Positions 10,231 through 19,707 are shown, counted from the first letter of the stretch. The stretch: DNA of 39,320 bases from Hyphomicrobiaceae bacterium (GCA_947472885.1 CANJBX010000033.1:1-39320), one strand, 5' to 3'. The notes: a model not told the origin generated them from the letters alone. Program-made: numbers and translations.

Positions 10231-10551
10231 TCAGGCCTGGCGTGCCGGCGTCGTTACCACCAGACCGTCGAGATCGTCCCTGACCGTAATCTGGCAGGAC
10301 AGGCGCGAACTCGGCCGCACGTCGAAGGCGAAATCGAGCATGTCCTGCTCCATCGCTGCCGCATCGCCAACCTTCTCGCGCCATGCATCATCGACATAGA
10401 CGTGACAGGTCGCGCAGGCGCAGGCGCCGCCGCATTCGGCTTCGATTCCGGGAACGTCGTTCTTGATCGCCGTTTCCATCACGGTTGCGCCAACTTCGGC
10501 ATCAACGGTACGGCTTTCGCCAGCGGCATCGGTATAGGTGATTTTTGGCAT
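10231..10551 (-). CDS. [2Fe-2S] ferredoxin, adrenodoxin type (paralogue)
   Basis: A 106-residue paralogue of the ferredoxin at 9745-10068 with identical cysteine positions (40, 46, 49, 86; [12 protein letters not shown] and RLSCQI). It differs mainly in the helix after the cluster loop ([12 protein letters not shown] against SDEEEDQLDSAF), the surface normally used for partner recognition. I chose ATG 10551 ([11 protein letters not shown]); an upstream in-frame start at 10566 adds five residues. A 162-base gap separates it from the next ferredoxin, so it may have its own promoter rather than being strictly operonic. Confidence 0.9.
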   Translation of the reverse strand: MPKITYTDAAGESRTVDAEVGATVMETAIKNDVPGIEAECGGACACATCHVYVDDAWREKVGDAAAMEQDMLDFAFDVRPSSRLSCQITVRDDLDGLVVTTPARQA

Positions 10552-10680
10552 TGGGACTGGATACATCGCACGGGCCCATTGCCCGCGCGGTTCCTATATC
10601 GGCTCAACGGGCGCGATGCCAGTAGCCGTTATGGAATTCTCCCGTTTCCGGGAGCGCACGCGAAATGCGTGAAATCGGGC

Positions 10681-11055
10681 CTAATGCACCCGCAGCAGGT
10701 CCGCGATGACCACAAGGGCCTCGTCGGTCGCCGATTTGAGGGCCGCAATGGCCGGCCTCACGTCCATGCCGTCGGAAACCGCACGTTCGACATCCTGCGC
10801 GGCCTGCGAGACACGCCACGCGCCAACCCCGCGCGCGGAACCGGCGAGCGTATGTGCCAGTGCCTTGATGCAGGACGGCTGTGCCGTCGCCATGCGGGCG
10901 AGCAACATCTGGGTCTGGCGGTCAAACAGGCGAAGGACCTCGCCTTCAAGGCCATGATCGCCGAGCGTCATGCGGAACAAATGCGCGCGGTCTACCGGCT
11001 GATCGGGCACGAGCGTGGGAGAAGCCACCTCTGCCATATTTCGGATATCCAACAT
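10681..11055 (-). CDS. Hpt domain histidine phosphotransfer protein
   Basis: A 124-residue cytosolic four-helix Hpt protein. The phosphorylatable histidine is His68 in the motif AHTLAGSARGVGAW, equivalent to the HxLKGxAxxxG motif of phosphotransfer domains. ATG 11055 is preceded by CAGGGGC, a good Shine-Dalgarno; the frame remains open upstream to 11187 but that part is not protein-like. It would relay phosphate between a hybrid kinase and response regulator, neither of which is encoded here. It is divergent from the large coiled-coil gene at 11558 across about 500 bases. Confidence 0.8.
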   Translation of the reverse strand: MLDIRNMAEVASPTLVPDQPVDRAHLFRMTLGDHGLEGEVLRLFDRQTQMLLARMATAQPSCIKALAHTLAGSARGVGAWRVSQAAQDVERAVSDGMDVRPAIAALKSATDEALVVIADLLRVH

Positions 11056-11309
11056 GAACGCCCCTGTAAAAGCCTGGCCCTTTGAAGACCCTGGGATACT
11101 GAAACCCGTTCCCTTATGGATTTGAGGTGTCGCATGAGGACCGCCAAGGCCAGGTAAACAGGGCGTCTTTCGCGGCTGTAACCGCAATCCAACGTCAATG
11201 CAGGGTAAACGGCGCCCCTAAAAATCGACGCGATTTAGGGCCATTTTCCCAACGCCCGTCCGCTAGGATGCCGGAAGTACGATGATCCGAAGCATCCTGC
11301 TGGCCACAA

Positions 11310-11326
11310 TGTCCCGTAACGGGACA
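11310..11326. promoter_or_regulatory. Operator-like palindrome TGTCCCGT-A-ACGGGACA
   Basis: Two perfect 8-base arms around a single central A, in the shared upstream region of the Hpt and GPR-like genes. The geometry is that of a dimeric regulator site, but no regulator is known to me for this sequence. Confidence 0.35.
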
Positions 11327-11330
11327 GAAT

Positions 11331-11387
11331 ATGGCCGGTTCCAAATTAACGATGATTAAAAACAGGTTACTACCGGCCATTTTTTTC
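11331..11387 (+). terminator. Possible long-loop terminator or attenuator
   Basis: ATGGCCGGT (11331-11339) pairs with ACCGGCCAT (11372-11380), directly followed by a run of T. The 32-base loop is unusually large for an intrinsic terminator, so it could be a leader attenuator for the 11558 gene or chance. Confidence 0.3.
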
Positions 11388-11557
11388 GCTGTGCCAAGCG
11401 GATAGGATGGTTTTGCGGCGTGGGGACCCCGGCCAGATTCAGGGCGGCTATCTCCTGCAAAAACTGAGGCCATGACCAGTTACCTGCCCGGACCGGCCAA
11501 CGGTCGGGGCAAGGAACAGGGTGGCAGCGTAACAGGCGTAACGCGAGATCGTGGATA

Positions 11558-14500
11558 ATGGCCAATAGCCCCCGAAAGCCTAAAGACCCAACCGAGCTGG
11601 CATTGTCCGCCATCGAGGATGCACTCAACGTGCACGACACGCCGCGCGAACCTGCCGCGCGCCGCCCTTCGAACACCGATCGCGTCGAGGCGCCGCGCCG
11701 CGGCCGCACTCCGCAGACCGAAGCCGACGATAACCGTTCCCTCAACCGGCAAAACGATGCCGACCTGCGCGACGAAGCCGTCGCTGCGCCGTCGCGCCTT
11801 GCCGCCAATGACGACCGCGAAAGCGTCGGCCACCTGCTGCGCGCGCTGCAGCGCCGCCCGAGCCGCGCCCCCTATCTTATCGCCTGGCTGTTCACTGTTT
11901 GCTGGGGCGTGTTCTTCGCCGGTCTCGTGTTTGGCGTTTACGCATCCGAACTGAAGGACATCCTCGGCCAGGGCACGACTTCGGTCCCCGTCATTGTCGG
12001 CATCGCGGCCGGCCTGCTGGCTCCGATTGCACTGTTCTTCTTCCTTGCCGCCATGCTGTCCCGCGCGCAGGAACTGCGTCTGGTCGGGCAGTCGATGGCG
12101 CAGATCGCCATCCGCCTCGCGGAACCGGAATCCATTGCCCGTGACTCCATCGTCAGCGTCGGCCAGGCCGTGCGCCGCGAAGTCGCCGCCATCGGCGACG
12201 GCGTCGAACGCGCGCTTGCGCGTGCCGGCGAGCTCGAAGGCATGGTCAACAACGAAGTCGCTTCGCTGGAGCGCGCCTACGCCGACAACGAAGTGCGTAT
12301 GCGCGGTCTGATCGACGGCATCGTCGCCCAGCGCGAAACGCTGGTCGATCACGCCGAACAGGTCCGCGCCGCCTTCAGCAACGTCCACGTCGATCTCTCG
12401 CACGAAATCGGCGCCGTCAGCGACATGGTCGCCGAACAGGTCAACGAAGCCGCGCAGCGCATCACCGATGCGCTCGGCGAAAAGGGCGACCATATCTCCC
12501 GCGCCCTGCAGACTTCAGGCGACAACATGATCGCCGCCGTCGGCGACCGTGGCGGCGACCTGCTCGAACGTCTCGAACAGGCCAGCGAAATCACGACCCG
12601 CGCCATCGATGCGGCGTCGGAACGCATGACGGCCAACCTCACTTTCAAGACCAGCAACATTCACGGCGAGTTCGCCGAAATTGCCGACAATATCCGTCAC
12701 ATGATGGCGTCGAAGCTGGACAACGTCGCCGACGAGTTCTCGCAGAAGGCGATTTCCGTCATCGACAACATGCATACGCGCTCCAGCGCGATCAACGAGA
12801 CGATGATCGAGACTTCAACCAACCTCGCCGAGTCGATCGCGACGCGAGTCGATGAAGTCAACAACACGCTCAAGGCCACCGGCGACTCGCTGGTACTCGA
12901 CCTCAGCCTGCGCGGCGGCGACGTCATCTCCAAGCTCGAACAGACGGGCGCGGCGATTACCGAAGCCATCAACACCGGCGGCGCCCGCGTCACCGGCAGT
13001 TTCCAGACCCACGCCGAAGCCCTGACCACCTCGGTCACGAGCCACGGCGACGAGATGCGCGAACTGCTGGCCCAGCGCCTCGCCGCATTCGAGGCCATGT
13101 TCAGCAACGGCGGCACCGAACTGGCCGAACGCATTTCCCGCGACTCCGGCACGCTGGGCGAACTCATCACCCGCCACCTGACCGAATTCGACCGCACCGT
13201 GAAGACCTATGGCGGCGAACTGGTCGAGCGTATCGGCCTGCGCACCCACGAAATCAACGAGACCATGCGCGACTATATCGACGGTTTCGATGGCCGCGTG
13301 ACCGCGAAGGCGAGCGACGTCTCCTCGCTGCTCGACGAAAGCCTGACCCGCTTCCAGGAAGCCCTCGACAGCCGCACCCAGAGTCTCAACGACGCCCTCA
13401 GCTCCCGCGTGATGGAAATCGCCAAGGGCGTTGCGGAAGGCGGCAGCAGCGTCATCGCCGCCATCGACGAACGCGTCGGCAACATCAACGGCGCGATCAG
13501 CGAGCATACCGACCGCATGACCGCCGAACTCGCGGCCAAGGTCAACGAAATCGAAGCCCGCGGCCTTGCGACCGCCGGCCGTTTCACGTCCGTCATCCAG
13601 GACATCAACAGCAATACGCATCAGGCCGAGCAGTCGATCTCCGCACTGTCGAGCGGCGCGGCTTCCGAAATGCGCAACGCCGCTTCCGAAATGGAACGCA
13701 GCATCCGCGCCGCCTCATCGCAGGCCGAGCAGTCCCTCGCCGCCATGTCGAGCGGCACCAGCAGCACGCTCAAGCAGACCTCCGCCGACGTCGAGCGCTC
13801 GCTGCTGGGCGTCTCCTCGCAGATCACCCGCATGCTCGACGAAAAGAGCGGCGTCCTCGTCTCGGCCATCGGCGTCAAGTCGTCGGAACTCACCAACGAA
13901 CTCGCGCGCATCACGGATCAGGCCGCCCATACTATCGAAGCGAAGGGCCTCACCTACGCCCGCAGCCTGCGCGACAATTCGCAGGACATCGCCCAGAAGA
14001 TCAACGACGCCAGCGAGCACGCCGCCGTCAACATCGGCAAGGCGATGCGCGATCTGGAAGCTTCGGCCGCCAGCTCCGTCGAGAATTCCCGCAAGACCGC
14101 CTCGCAGGCAGTCGCGGAAATCCTCGAGACCAACGGCATGCTGCGCTCCGACACCACTGCCCTGTTCGAGCGCCTGCTCGAGGCCAACGGCCTGCTGCAG
14201 GAAGTGCTTTCAGGCGCACACAGCAACCTCACCTCAATTGAGTCGGTCCTTTCGACCCGCGTCACCGAGTTCGTCGGCGCCATGAACACGCTGCTGGAGC
14301 GCACCGGCAACACGACGACCCGCATGGACGATTACATCGGCGGCTTCGACGAAGTCACCGGCAAGGTGCTTGAGAAACTCACCGACCTGTCCTCGCGCTT
14401 CAACCAGCATGGCCGGGATCTGGCCGGCGCCGCTGAAGTGGTCGAACTTTCCAACAAGCACACCGAGAACATGATCGGCGACCGCCGCACCGCACTTGAG

Positions 14501-15649
14501 GCGATGGTCGAAACGCTCGATACACGTACCGGCGAGATCGACTCGCGTCTCAAGATGTTCAACGGCCTGCTCGACGAAGCGCTGGCTTCGGCGGAAAATC
14601 GCGCCCGCGATATCGCCCGCACCATCGCCGACTCGACTGCGGTCGGGACCCGCGCCATTGCGGACCAGTACCAGACCGTGCGCGACACCGCGGAAGAAGA
14701 ACGCCGCCGCACGCTCGACTCGCTGCGCCAGATCTACGAACACGCCACCGGCGACGCCCAGGCCATGTTCCAGGGCGCGACGGAACGTTTCACCGAAATC
14801 GTCCAGAGCATGAAACACATGTCTGGCGAGATGCAGCGCGAGCTCGACAATACCCGGCACGAACTGCGCCGTGGCATTCTCGAACTGCCGCAGGAGACCG
14901 CCGAGAGCGCCGCGCAGATGCGCCGCGTCATCGTCGATCAGATCGAAGCGCTCGCCGAGCTTAACCGCATCGTCGCACGCCATGGCCGCGAGGTGGATGT
15001 GGCCGAGCCGGTCGCACGCCGCGCACCGGCCCGCGAGCAAGCCATCGCCGGCAACAGCGCACGCACGGAGAACCCTCTCGCCCCTTTCGTCGGTAACGCT
15101 CCGCCGATGGCACCGAGCGTAAGACGAGCAGAAACCGCCGCCTACGCGCCGCAGCCTTCCACGCCGCAGCCCCAGAACAATGCACCGGCCGGCCAGGCCA
15201 ACTGGCTGTCGGATCTGCTGAGCCGCGCCTCGCGCGATGGCGACACCCAGCCCCAGCCCCAGCCAGCACGCGGCAACGCGCGTGGCGAGGAACGGCCGAC
15301 CCGTCACACCATCGAGTCGCTGGACTCCCTGTCCGTCGATATCGCCCGCATGATCGATCACGATGCTGCCGCCGAATTGTGGGAGCGTTACAATCGCGGC
15401 GAGCGCAACGTGTTCACGCGCAAGCTCTACACGATGCAGGGCCAGAAGGCGTTTGACGAAGTCCGCCGGCGTTATCGCGCCGACCGCGAGTTCAAGCAGA
15501 CGGTGGACCGCTACATCGGCGAATTCGAACGCCTGCTCGACGAGGTTTCACGCGACGACCGCGGCCAGGTTGTGGTCCGCACCTACCTGACTTCGGAAAC
15601 CGGCAAGGTCTACACCATGCTGGCGCACGCCGCGGGCCGCATCGAGTAG
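11558..15649 (+). CDS. Large membrane-anchored coiled-coil protein, GPR/RgsE-like (apolipoprotein A1/A4/E-like)
   Basis: 1363 residues. A charged cytosolic N-terminus is followed by two transmembrane helices (about 106-129 and 143-166), then some 950 residues of helical apolipoprotein-like repeats rich in Ala, Glu, Ser and Thr (recurring segments such as RVTGSFQTHAEAL and AISEHTDRMTAELAAKVNEI), a Pro/Gln-rich linker (about 1130-1235) and a compact C-terminal domain (from LDSLSVDIARMIDHDAAAEL to the end). This architecture matches the Hyphomicrobiales growth-pole-ring protein GPR of Agrobacterium and RgsE of Sinorhizobium, needed for unipolar growth. Those proteins are around 2,100 residues, so this is a markedly shorter version, mainly in the repeat region. 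Orthology is inferred from architecture. A terminator follows at 15679. Confidence 0.75.
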   Translation: MANSPRKPKDPTELALSAIEDALNVHDTPREPAARRPSNTDRVEAPRRGRTPQTEADDNRSLNRQNDADLRDEAVAAPSRLAANDDRESVGHLLRALQRRPSRAPYLIAWLFTVCWGVFFAGLVFGVYASELKDILGQGTTSVPVIVGIAAGLLAPIALFFFLAAMLSRAQELRLVGQSMAQIAIRLAEPESIARDSIVSVGQAVRREVAAIGDGVERALARAGELEGMVNNEVASLERAYADNEVRMRGLIDGIVAQRETLVDHAEQVRAAFSNVHVDLSHEIGAVSDMVAEQVNEAAQRITDALGEKGDHISRALQTSGDNMIAAVGDRGGDLLERLEQASEITTRAIDAASERMTANLTFKTSNIHGEFAEIADNIRHMMASKLDNVADEFSQKAISVIDNMHTRSSAINETMIETSTNLAESIATRVDEVNNTLKATGDSLVLDLSLRGGDVISKLEQTGAAITEAINTGGARVTGSFQTHAEALTTSVTSHGDEMRELLAQRLAAFEAMFSNGGTELAERISRDSGTLGELITRHLTEFDRTVKTYGGELVERIGLRTHEINETMRDYIDGFDGRVTAKASDVSSLLDESLTRFQEALDSRTQSLNDALSSRVMEIAKGVAEGGSSVIAAIDERVGNINGAISEHTDRMTAELAAKVNEIEARGLATAGRFTSVIQDINSNTHQAEQSISALSSGAASEMRNAASEMERSIRAASSQAEQSLAAMSSGTSSTLKQTSADVERSLLGVSSQITRMLDEKSGVLVSAIGVKSSELTNELARITDQAAHTIEAKGLTYARSLRDNSQDIAQKINDASEHAAVNIGKAMRDLEASAASSVENSRKTASQAVAEILETNGMLRSDTTALFERLLEANGLLQEVLSGAHSNLTSIESVLSTRVTEFVGAMNTLLERTGNTTTRMDDYIGGFDEVTGKVLEKLTDLSSRFNQHGRDLAGAAEVVELSNKHTENMIGDRRTALEAMVETLDTRTGEIDSRLKMFNGLLDEALASAENRARDIARTIADSTAVGTRAIADQYQTVRDTAEEERRRTLDSLRQIYEHATGDAQAMFQGATERFTEIVQSMKHMSGEMQRELDNTRHELRRGILELPQETAESAAQMRRVIVDQIEALAELNRIVARHGREVDVAEPVARRAPAREQAIAGNSARTENPLAPFVGNAPPMAPSVRRAETAAYAPQPSTPQPQNNAPAGQANWLSDLLSRASRDGDTQPQPQPARGNARGEERPTRHTIESLDSLSVDIARMIDHDAAAELWERYNRGERNVFTRKLYTMQGQKAFDEVRRRYRADREFKQTVDRYIGEFERLLDEVSRDDRGQVVVRTYLTSETGKVYTMLAHAAGRIE

Positions 15650-15678
15650 TCCACGCCAACCTCATTATCACCGACACC

Positions 15679-15708
15679 ACGGCCGGGCTTGTCCCGGCCG
15701 TTTTGTTT
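15679..15708 (+). terminator. Rho-independent terminator after the GPR-like gene
   Basis: ACGGCCGGG pairs with CCCGGCCGT around a short CTTGT loop, followed by TTTGTTTT. It lies 30 bases after the stop codon. Confidence 0.8.
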
Positions 15709-15815
15709 TGAACGGGTGAAAGCGGCGGGTTACGTCTCGCTTGGGGGACGCATTCTCTATAACCTGGCGGCACATGCCGTTCGATATGCCAAAGCAGCAG
15801 CCGCGCCGGGGCAAC

Positions 15816-16796
15816 ATGAGCCGGACAACCCCGGCGTTTTGCGCTTGCGCCCTCGCCCTTGGCGCCACGCTGACCGCCGCCGCTCCAGCGACCGCCGACG
15901 ACGCCTATCCCAGCCGCCCCGTCACCATGATCGTGCCATTCGCAGCGGGCGGCACGTCTGACGTTATTGCCCGACTGGTTGCCGAACAGATGGGAATCGC
16001 GCTCGGCCAGCGCGTTGTGAACGAGAACATGGCCGGTGCCGGCGGTTCAACGGCGCTTGCGCGCGCTGCGCTCGCGACGCCGGACGGCTACACGATTGTC
16101 ATTGGCAACAGCGGAACCAATGCTGCCGCATACTCAATCTATCCGGACATCAAATACACACCGGAGGATTTCGCGCCCATCGGGCTGGTCGCGAAGACAC
16201 TGCCGGTCATTACGCTTAAAAACGATTTCCCCGCCAGCACGGCGGCGGAATTCATCGCCTATGCCAAGGCACACCCAGGCAGCATCAACCTCGGCCATGC
16301 AGGCATCGGCTCCTCGAACTATCTCATCTGCAAAGGCTTCGCGCAGGCCGCAGGAATTGACGTGACCCTCGTCAGCTATCGCGGCGCAGCTCCCGCACTC
16401 AACGACCTGATGGGTGGGCAGATCGACGGCGTCTGCGACGCCGCGGCGTCCGTGACGAGTGCGATCCAGGGCGGCCGCGTAAAAGGTCTGGTCATTTCTT
16501 CGCCAACGCGGCTGCGTACATTGCCGGACGTTCCGACATCAGCGGAGGCAGGATTGCCCGAATTCCAGCAGCAAGGATGGAACGGCCTGTTTGCACCGAA
16601 GCAGACGCCCGCACCCATCATTGCGCGGCTTAACGCGGCGCTGCGGATCGCGGTGGCAAGCGATAGCCTGCAAAAGCGGATGGACGATCTGGGTTCGATC
16701 CCGGCGGCTGGCGAAGAACTATCGCCAGCCTACGTCAGCGCGCTGGTGCCGCGCGAAGTCGGGAAATTCCGCAAGCTGCTTGGCGACGCCAGGTAA
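15816..16796 (+). CDS. Bug-family (TTT) periplasmic substrate-binding protein, intact
   Basis: A 326-residue secreted protein. ATG 15816 opens a signal peptide (FCACALALGATLTAAAPATA); the upstream in-frame ATG at 15741 would spoil it. The Bug/TctC domain has YPSRPVTMIVPFAAGGTSDV near the mature N-terminus, TPDGYTIVIGN, and a C-terminal LPDVPTSAEAGLPEFQQQGW, which is the conserved LPDVPT motif. It would capture a carboxylate in the periplasm for a tripartite tricarboxylate transporter, but no tctA or tctB gene is present, as is common for the expanded Bug family. The ligand cannot be predicted. It is convergent with the MCE gene ending at 16830. Confidence 0.9.
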   Translation: MSRTTPAFCACALALGATLTAAAPATADDAYPSRPVTMIVPFAAGGTSDVIARLVAEQMGIALGQRVVNENMAGAGGSTALARAALATPDGYTIVIGNSGTNAAAYSIYPDIKYTPEDFAPIGLVAKTLPVITLKNDFPASTAAEFIAYAKAHPGSINLGHAGIGSSNYLICKGFAQAAGIDVTLVSYRGAAPALNDLMGGQIDGVCDAAASVTSAIQGGRVKGLVISSPTRLRTLPDVPTSAEAGLPEFQQQGWNGLFAPKQTPAPIIARLNAALRIAVASDSLQKRMDDLGSIPAAGEELSPAYVSALVPREVGKFRKLLGDAR

Positions 16797-16829
16797 TGGC
16801 GGCCCGTTCGGGCAAGCAGTTGCGGCGCG

Positions 16830-17738
16830 CTATTGCGCGCGCCGCTGCGGTTGTGCGGGCTGTGCTGGAGGCGCTGTTGCCGGCTGACCGCCGCCGAAGA
16901 TAAGCCGCGACGGATTGCGGTCGAAGTTCTTCACTGCCGTATCGATGGTCGAGAGCGTGCGGCGTCCATCAGCCATCAAGGCATCGAAGTTCTTGAGCGT
17001 CTTCTTGTCGAGATCTTCGGCCAATATGCGGTACGACTTCAGGGTTTCCGAAATCTCGCCCGGCTTGTCGTCTTCGCCATTGCCGGTCAGCTTCTCGATG
17101 CCCTTCATGGCCTTGTCGGCGCTCAGGAACACGCGGTCGGCACTCGCCACCGCGCGCTCGGTGCCTTCGAGGATCTTGTCGATGCGCTCGGAATTCTTCT
17201 TCAGCGTCTGGGTGAATGCCTCGATATTGACGAGCGAGGTGTGAACCTGCTGCGAATTGTCGGTGATGAACATATCGACCTTGCGCAACACGTCCCGCAC
17301 GGCCGCGCTGATATCCTGCGTCGCACCGATATCGGCAGTGAGTACCGCCATGCCATCCGGACCTTCCGGCAGCGGACCGGCAGCAGGGTCACCGCCCTTG
17401 AGCGCGATGTTCGTGATTCCGGTCAGGCCCTGGAAGTCGAGACCGACAACGGTGTCGCTGCGCACCGGGGTATTGGCGTCGATCTTGACGGTGGCAATCA
17501 CCTGCTTGGGATCGTGACGGTTCAACTGAAGGTCGGAGACTTCGCCGACCCGCATGCCGTTGAACAGCACGCTCGCGCCCGTGCGCAAGCCGCCGACCGG
17601 CCCCTGGAATACGACGTGATAGTTCGCGCTGACCGTGCTTTTGCCGATGCTGCGGAACCAGTGGACGAAGGCGAAGGCCCCGGCCAGCACGCCAAGCGTG
17701 AAGAACCCGATGAGCACGTAGTTCGCTTTTGTTTCCAT
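16830..17738 (-). CDS. mlaD: MCE/MlaD family lipid-transport protein
   Basis: A 302-residue protein with one N-terminal transmembrane helix (VLIGFFTLGVLAGAFAFVHW), a MlaD/MCE domain at about 38-115 (YHVVFQGPVGGLRTGASVLF, FNGMRVGEVSDL, GLDFQGLTGITNIALKGG), a long helical C-terminal region and a Gln/Pro-rich tail. MCE proteins form hexameric rings that carry phospholipids between inner and outer membranes. It is the third gene of a permease-ATPase-MCE operon, 11 bases after the ATPase stop. No outer-membrane or auxiliary lipoprotein gene follows. The longer C-terminus than in E. coli MlaD is usual in alphaproteobacteria. Confidence 0.88.
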   Translation of the reverse strand: METKANYVLIGFFTLGVLAGAFAFVHWFRSIGKSTVSANYHVVFQGPVGGLRTGASVLFNGMRVGEVSDLQLNRHDPKQVIATVKIDANTPVRSDTVVGLDFQGLTGITNIALKGGDPAAGPLPEGPDGMAVLTADIGATQDISAAVRDVLRKVDMFITDNSQQVHTSLVNIEAFTQTLKKNSERIDKILEGTERAVASADRVFLSADKAMKGIEKLTGNGEDDKPGEISETLKSYRILAEDLDKKTLKNFDALMADGRRTLSTIDTAVKNFDRNPSRLIFGGGQPATAPPAQPAQPQRRAQ

Positions 17739-17749
17739 GACTCGTTACC

Positions 17750-18568
17750 TCAACTCGCAACCAGATCGTTCGCGCGATGGTGCGCCATGCCTGCCGCCCG
17801 CGAACGCTTGCCGCGGAAATATTCCTTCACCCATGGATGATCGCAGGCCAGCATCACATCCATGTTGCCTTCCACAATAACTTTACCATCCGACAGCACC
17901 GCGATGCGGTCGCAGATCGCATGCAGGCTGTCGAGGTCGTGCGTCACCATGTAAACGGTGAGCCCCAGCGTCTGCTGCAGCGTACGGATCAGCTCGTCGA
18001 AATCGCCGGCGCCGATGGGATCGAGGCCCGATGTCGGTTCGTCGAGAAAGACAATCTCGGGATCGAGCGCCAGCGCGCGGGCCAGCGCCACGCGCTTGAT
18101 CATGCCGCCGGAGAGTTCGGCCGGATACTTGTCGCGCACATCGGCCTTCAGGCCGACCATTTCGAGCTTGGCGATGGCAATTTCGTCCATCAACCGTGGC
18201 GAAAGATTAAGGTACTCGCGCATCGGAAACTGGACGTTCTGGATGCAGGTCAGTGACGAGAACAGCGCGCCCTGCTGGAACAGCACACCCCAGCGGCGCT
18301 CGACCGCGTGACGTTCCTGCTCGCTCGCCTTGTCGAGATCGACACCGAAAACTTCAATGATGCCGGAAACCTTCGGCAACAGGCCGATGATCGTGCGCAT
18401 CAGCACGGTCTTGCCCTGCCCCGACCCGCCGACGAAGCCGAGCACCTCGCCGCGCTTCACGTCGAGCGTCAGCTTGTTCAGGATCTTGCGGTCGTTGAGA
18501 ACAACCTCAACGTCCTTGACGCGGATGATCGGCTGGTTCGGAGCTTGTGCGGGGGCGGCCATCGTCAT
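17750..18568 (-). CDS. mlaF: ABC transporter ATP-binding protein, MlaF-like
   Basis: A 272-residue cytosolic ATPase. Walker A is GGSGQGKT (about 48-55), the signature is LSGGMIKR, Walker B is EIVFLDEPTSGLDP, and the switch histidine is in VTHDLDSLH. The LSGGM rather than LSGGQ signature and the overall match are typical of Mla/Ttg2A ATPases. Its ATG overlaps the stop of the permease gene by four bases (18565-18568), so translation is coupled. It powers the permease and MCE protein in lipid transport across the periplasm. The C-terminal extension RGKRSRAAGMAHHRAN is basic. Confidence 0.93.
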   Translation of the reverse strand: MTMAAPAQAPNQPIIRVKDVEVVLNDRKILNKLTLDVKRGEVLGFVGGSGQGKTVLMRTIIGLLPKVSGIIEVFGVDLDKASEQERHAVERRWGVLFQQGALFSSLTCIQNVQFPMREYLNLSPRLMDEIAIAKLEMVGLKADVRDKYPAELSGGMIKRVALARALALDPEIVFLDEPTSGLDPIGAGDFDELIRTLQQTLGLTVYMVTHDLDSLHAICDRIAVLSDGKVIVEGNMDVMLACDHPWVKEYFRGKRSRAAGMAHHRANDLVAS

Positions 18569-19707
18569 TTTCCGATCGCCGCAAAGAACATCGCGAATAT
18601 GCCGTCCAATACGATGACAAGGAAGATCGACTTCACCACCGAAGCCGTGGTCTGCAGACCGAGCGATTCCGCGCTGCCCTTGACCGCGAGCCCTTCGACG
18701 CTGGCGATGATGCCAATGATGAGCGCCATGAACGGCGCCTTGCTGATGCCGACCTCAAAATGATCGAGCGAAATCGCTTCCTGCAAACGCGACAGGAAGA
18801 TTTCCGGGCTCATGCCGCCGTAGAGCCAGCACACCATGCCGCCGCCGTAGAGGGCGGCCATGGAGCCGAGGAAACTCAGCGCCGGCAGTGCAATCACCAG
18901 CGCCAGGATGCGCGGCAGGATCAGCACTTCGACCGGATCGAGGCCCATGGTCTGCAGCGCGTCGATTTCCTCGCGCATTTTCATGGAGCCGAGTTCGGCG
19001 GTGTAGGACGAGCCGGAACGGCCGGCGATCATGACGGCGACGATCAGCACGCCAATCTCACGCAAAACGAGAATGCCGACCATATCGACGACATAGACGT
19101 CAGCGCCGAACTTGCGGAAATGGAACAGACTTTGCTGCGCGATGATGCAGCCGATCAGGAATGTGATGAGCAGGACAATCGGCACCGCGCGCCAGCCGAC
19201 ACGATCAAGGTGATGCACCATCGACGTAAAACGGAACGTGCGCGGGTTCCTGGCAATGCGCAGGATCGCCATCACCAGCTGGCCGAACAGCTGCACGGTC
19301 AGCGTAATATCGCGCAGGAACATCCTGCCGGCGCGCCGCAACAGCATGGCCGCTGTATCGACGATATCCTCGCTCGGAGCCTCAGGTTGCTTGCGGTTGG
19401 ATTGCTGGGCTTCGTGAACGAGATCGTTGTAGCGCGGCGGCAGGCCGACAACATCGATGCCGCGCCCGTCCGTCGAAAAGTCACGAACCAGCCGCTCCAG
19501 AAGCCAGGCCCCGAAAGTGTCCAGCCGCTCGACATTCGCCATGTTGATGGCGACCGACTTAACCGATTTTGCCTGTGCAACCGCTGCATCGACCAGGGTT
19601 TCCAGGTCCGACGCGCAATCGACCGTCCACGCGCCCGCTGCCGCGAGCTCGAGGCGGTCGCCTCGTGCCACAGTAGTGAGCAAGGCCTCGCTCACGGTAC
19701 TCTCCAC
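18565..19707 (-). CDS. mlaE: MlaE-family ABC permease with N-terminal STAS domain
   Basis: A 380-residue protein. Residues 1-100 form a STAS/MlaB-like domain (SVAINMANVERLDTFGAWLL); residues about 130-380 are the MlaE permease with five or so helices (GCIIAQQSLFHFRKFGADVY, LVLREIGVLIVAVMIAGRSG, ELGSMKMREEIDAL, which contacts the ATPase). The fusion means a separate MlaB is not required. It is the first gene of the Mla operon, with the dipeptide epimerase gene divergent 118 bases away. Confidence 0.92.
   Translation of the reverse strand: MESTVSEALLTTVARGDRLELAAAGAWTVDCASDLETLVDAAVAQAKSVKSVAINMANVERLDTFGAWLLERLVRDFSTDGRGIDVVGLPPRYNDLVHEAQQSNRKQPEAPSEDIVDTAAMLLRRAGRMFLRDITLTVQLFGQLVMAILRIARNPRTFRFTSMVHHLDRVGWRAVPIVLLITFLIGCIIAQQSLFHFRKFGADVYVVDMVGILVLREIGVLIVAVMIAGRSGSSYTAELGSMKMREEIDALQTMGLDPVEVLILPRILALVIALPALSFLGSMAALYGGGMVCWLYGGMSPEIFLSRLQEAISLDHFEVGISKAPFMALIIGIIASVEGLAVKGSAESLGLQTTASVVKSIFLVIVLDGIFAMFFAAIGK

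Larger units (their letters stand above)
11056..11557. other. 502-base intergenic region between divergent genes
   Basis: No credible coding region. It separates the Hpt gene from the GPR-like gene and must hold both promoters. It contains an imperfect AAATCGACGCGATTT repeat near 11220, a perfect 8-bp-arm palindrome at 11310-11326, and a long-loop hairpin followed by a T-run at 11331-11387. No riboswitch class is recognised. Confidence 0.5.

Noticed and set aside
14234-15361. 375-codon antisense frame in the GPR-like gene (also 11480-12493 and 12815-13621)
   Set aside because: Antisense mirror of a strongly biased coding sequence; no start signals or domains.
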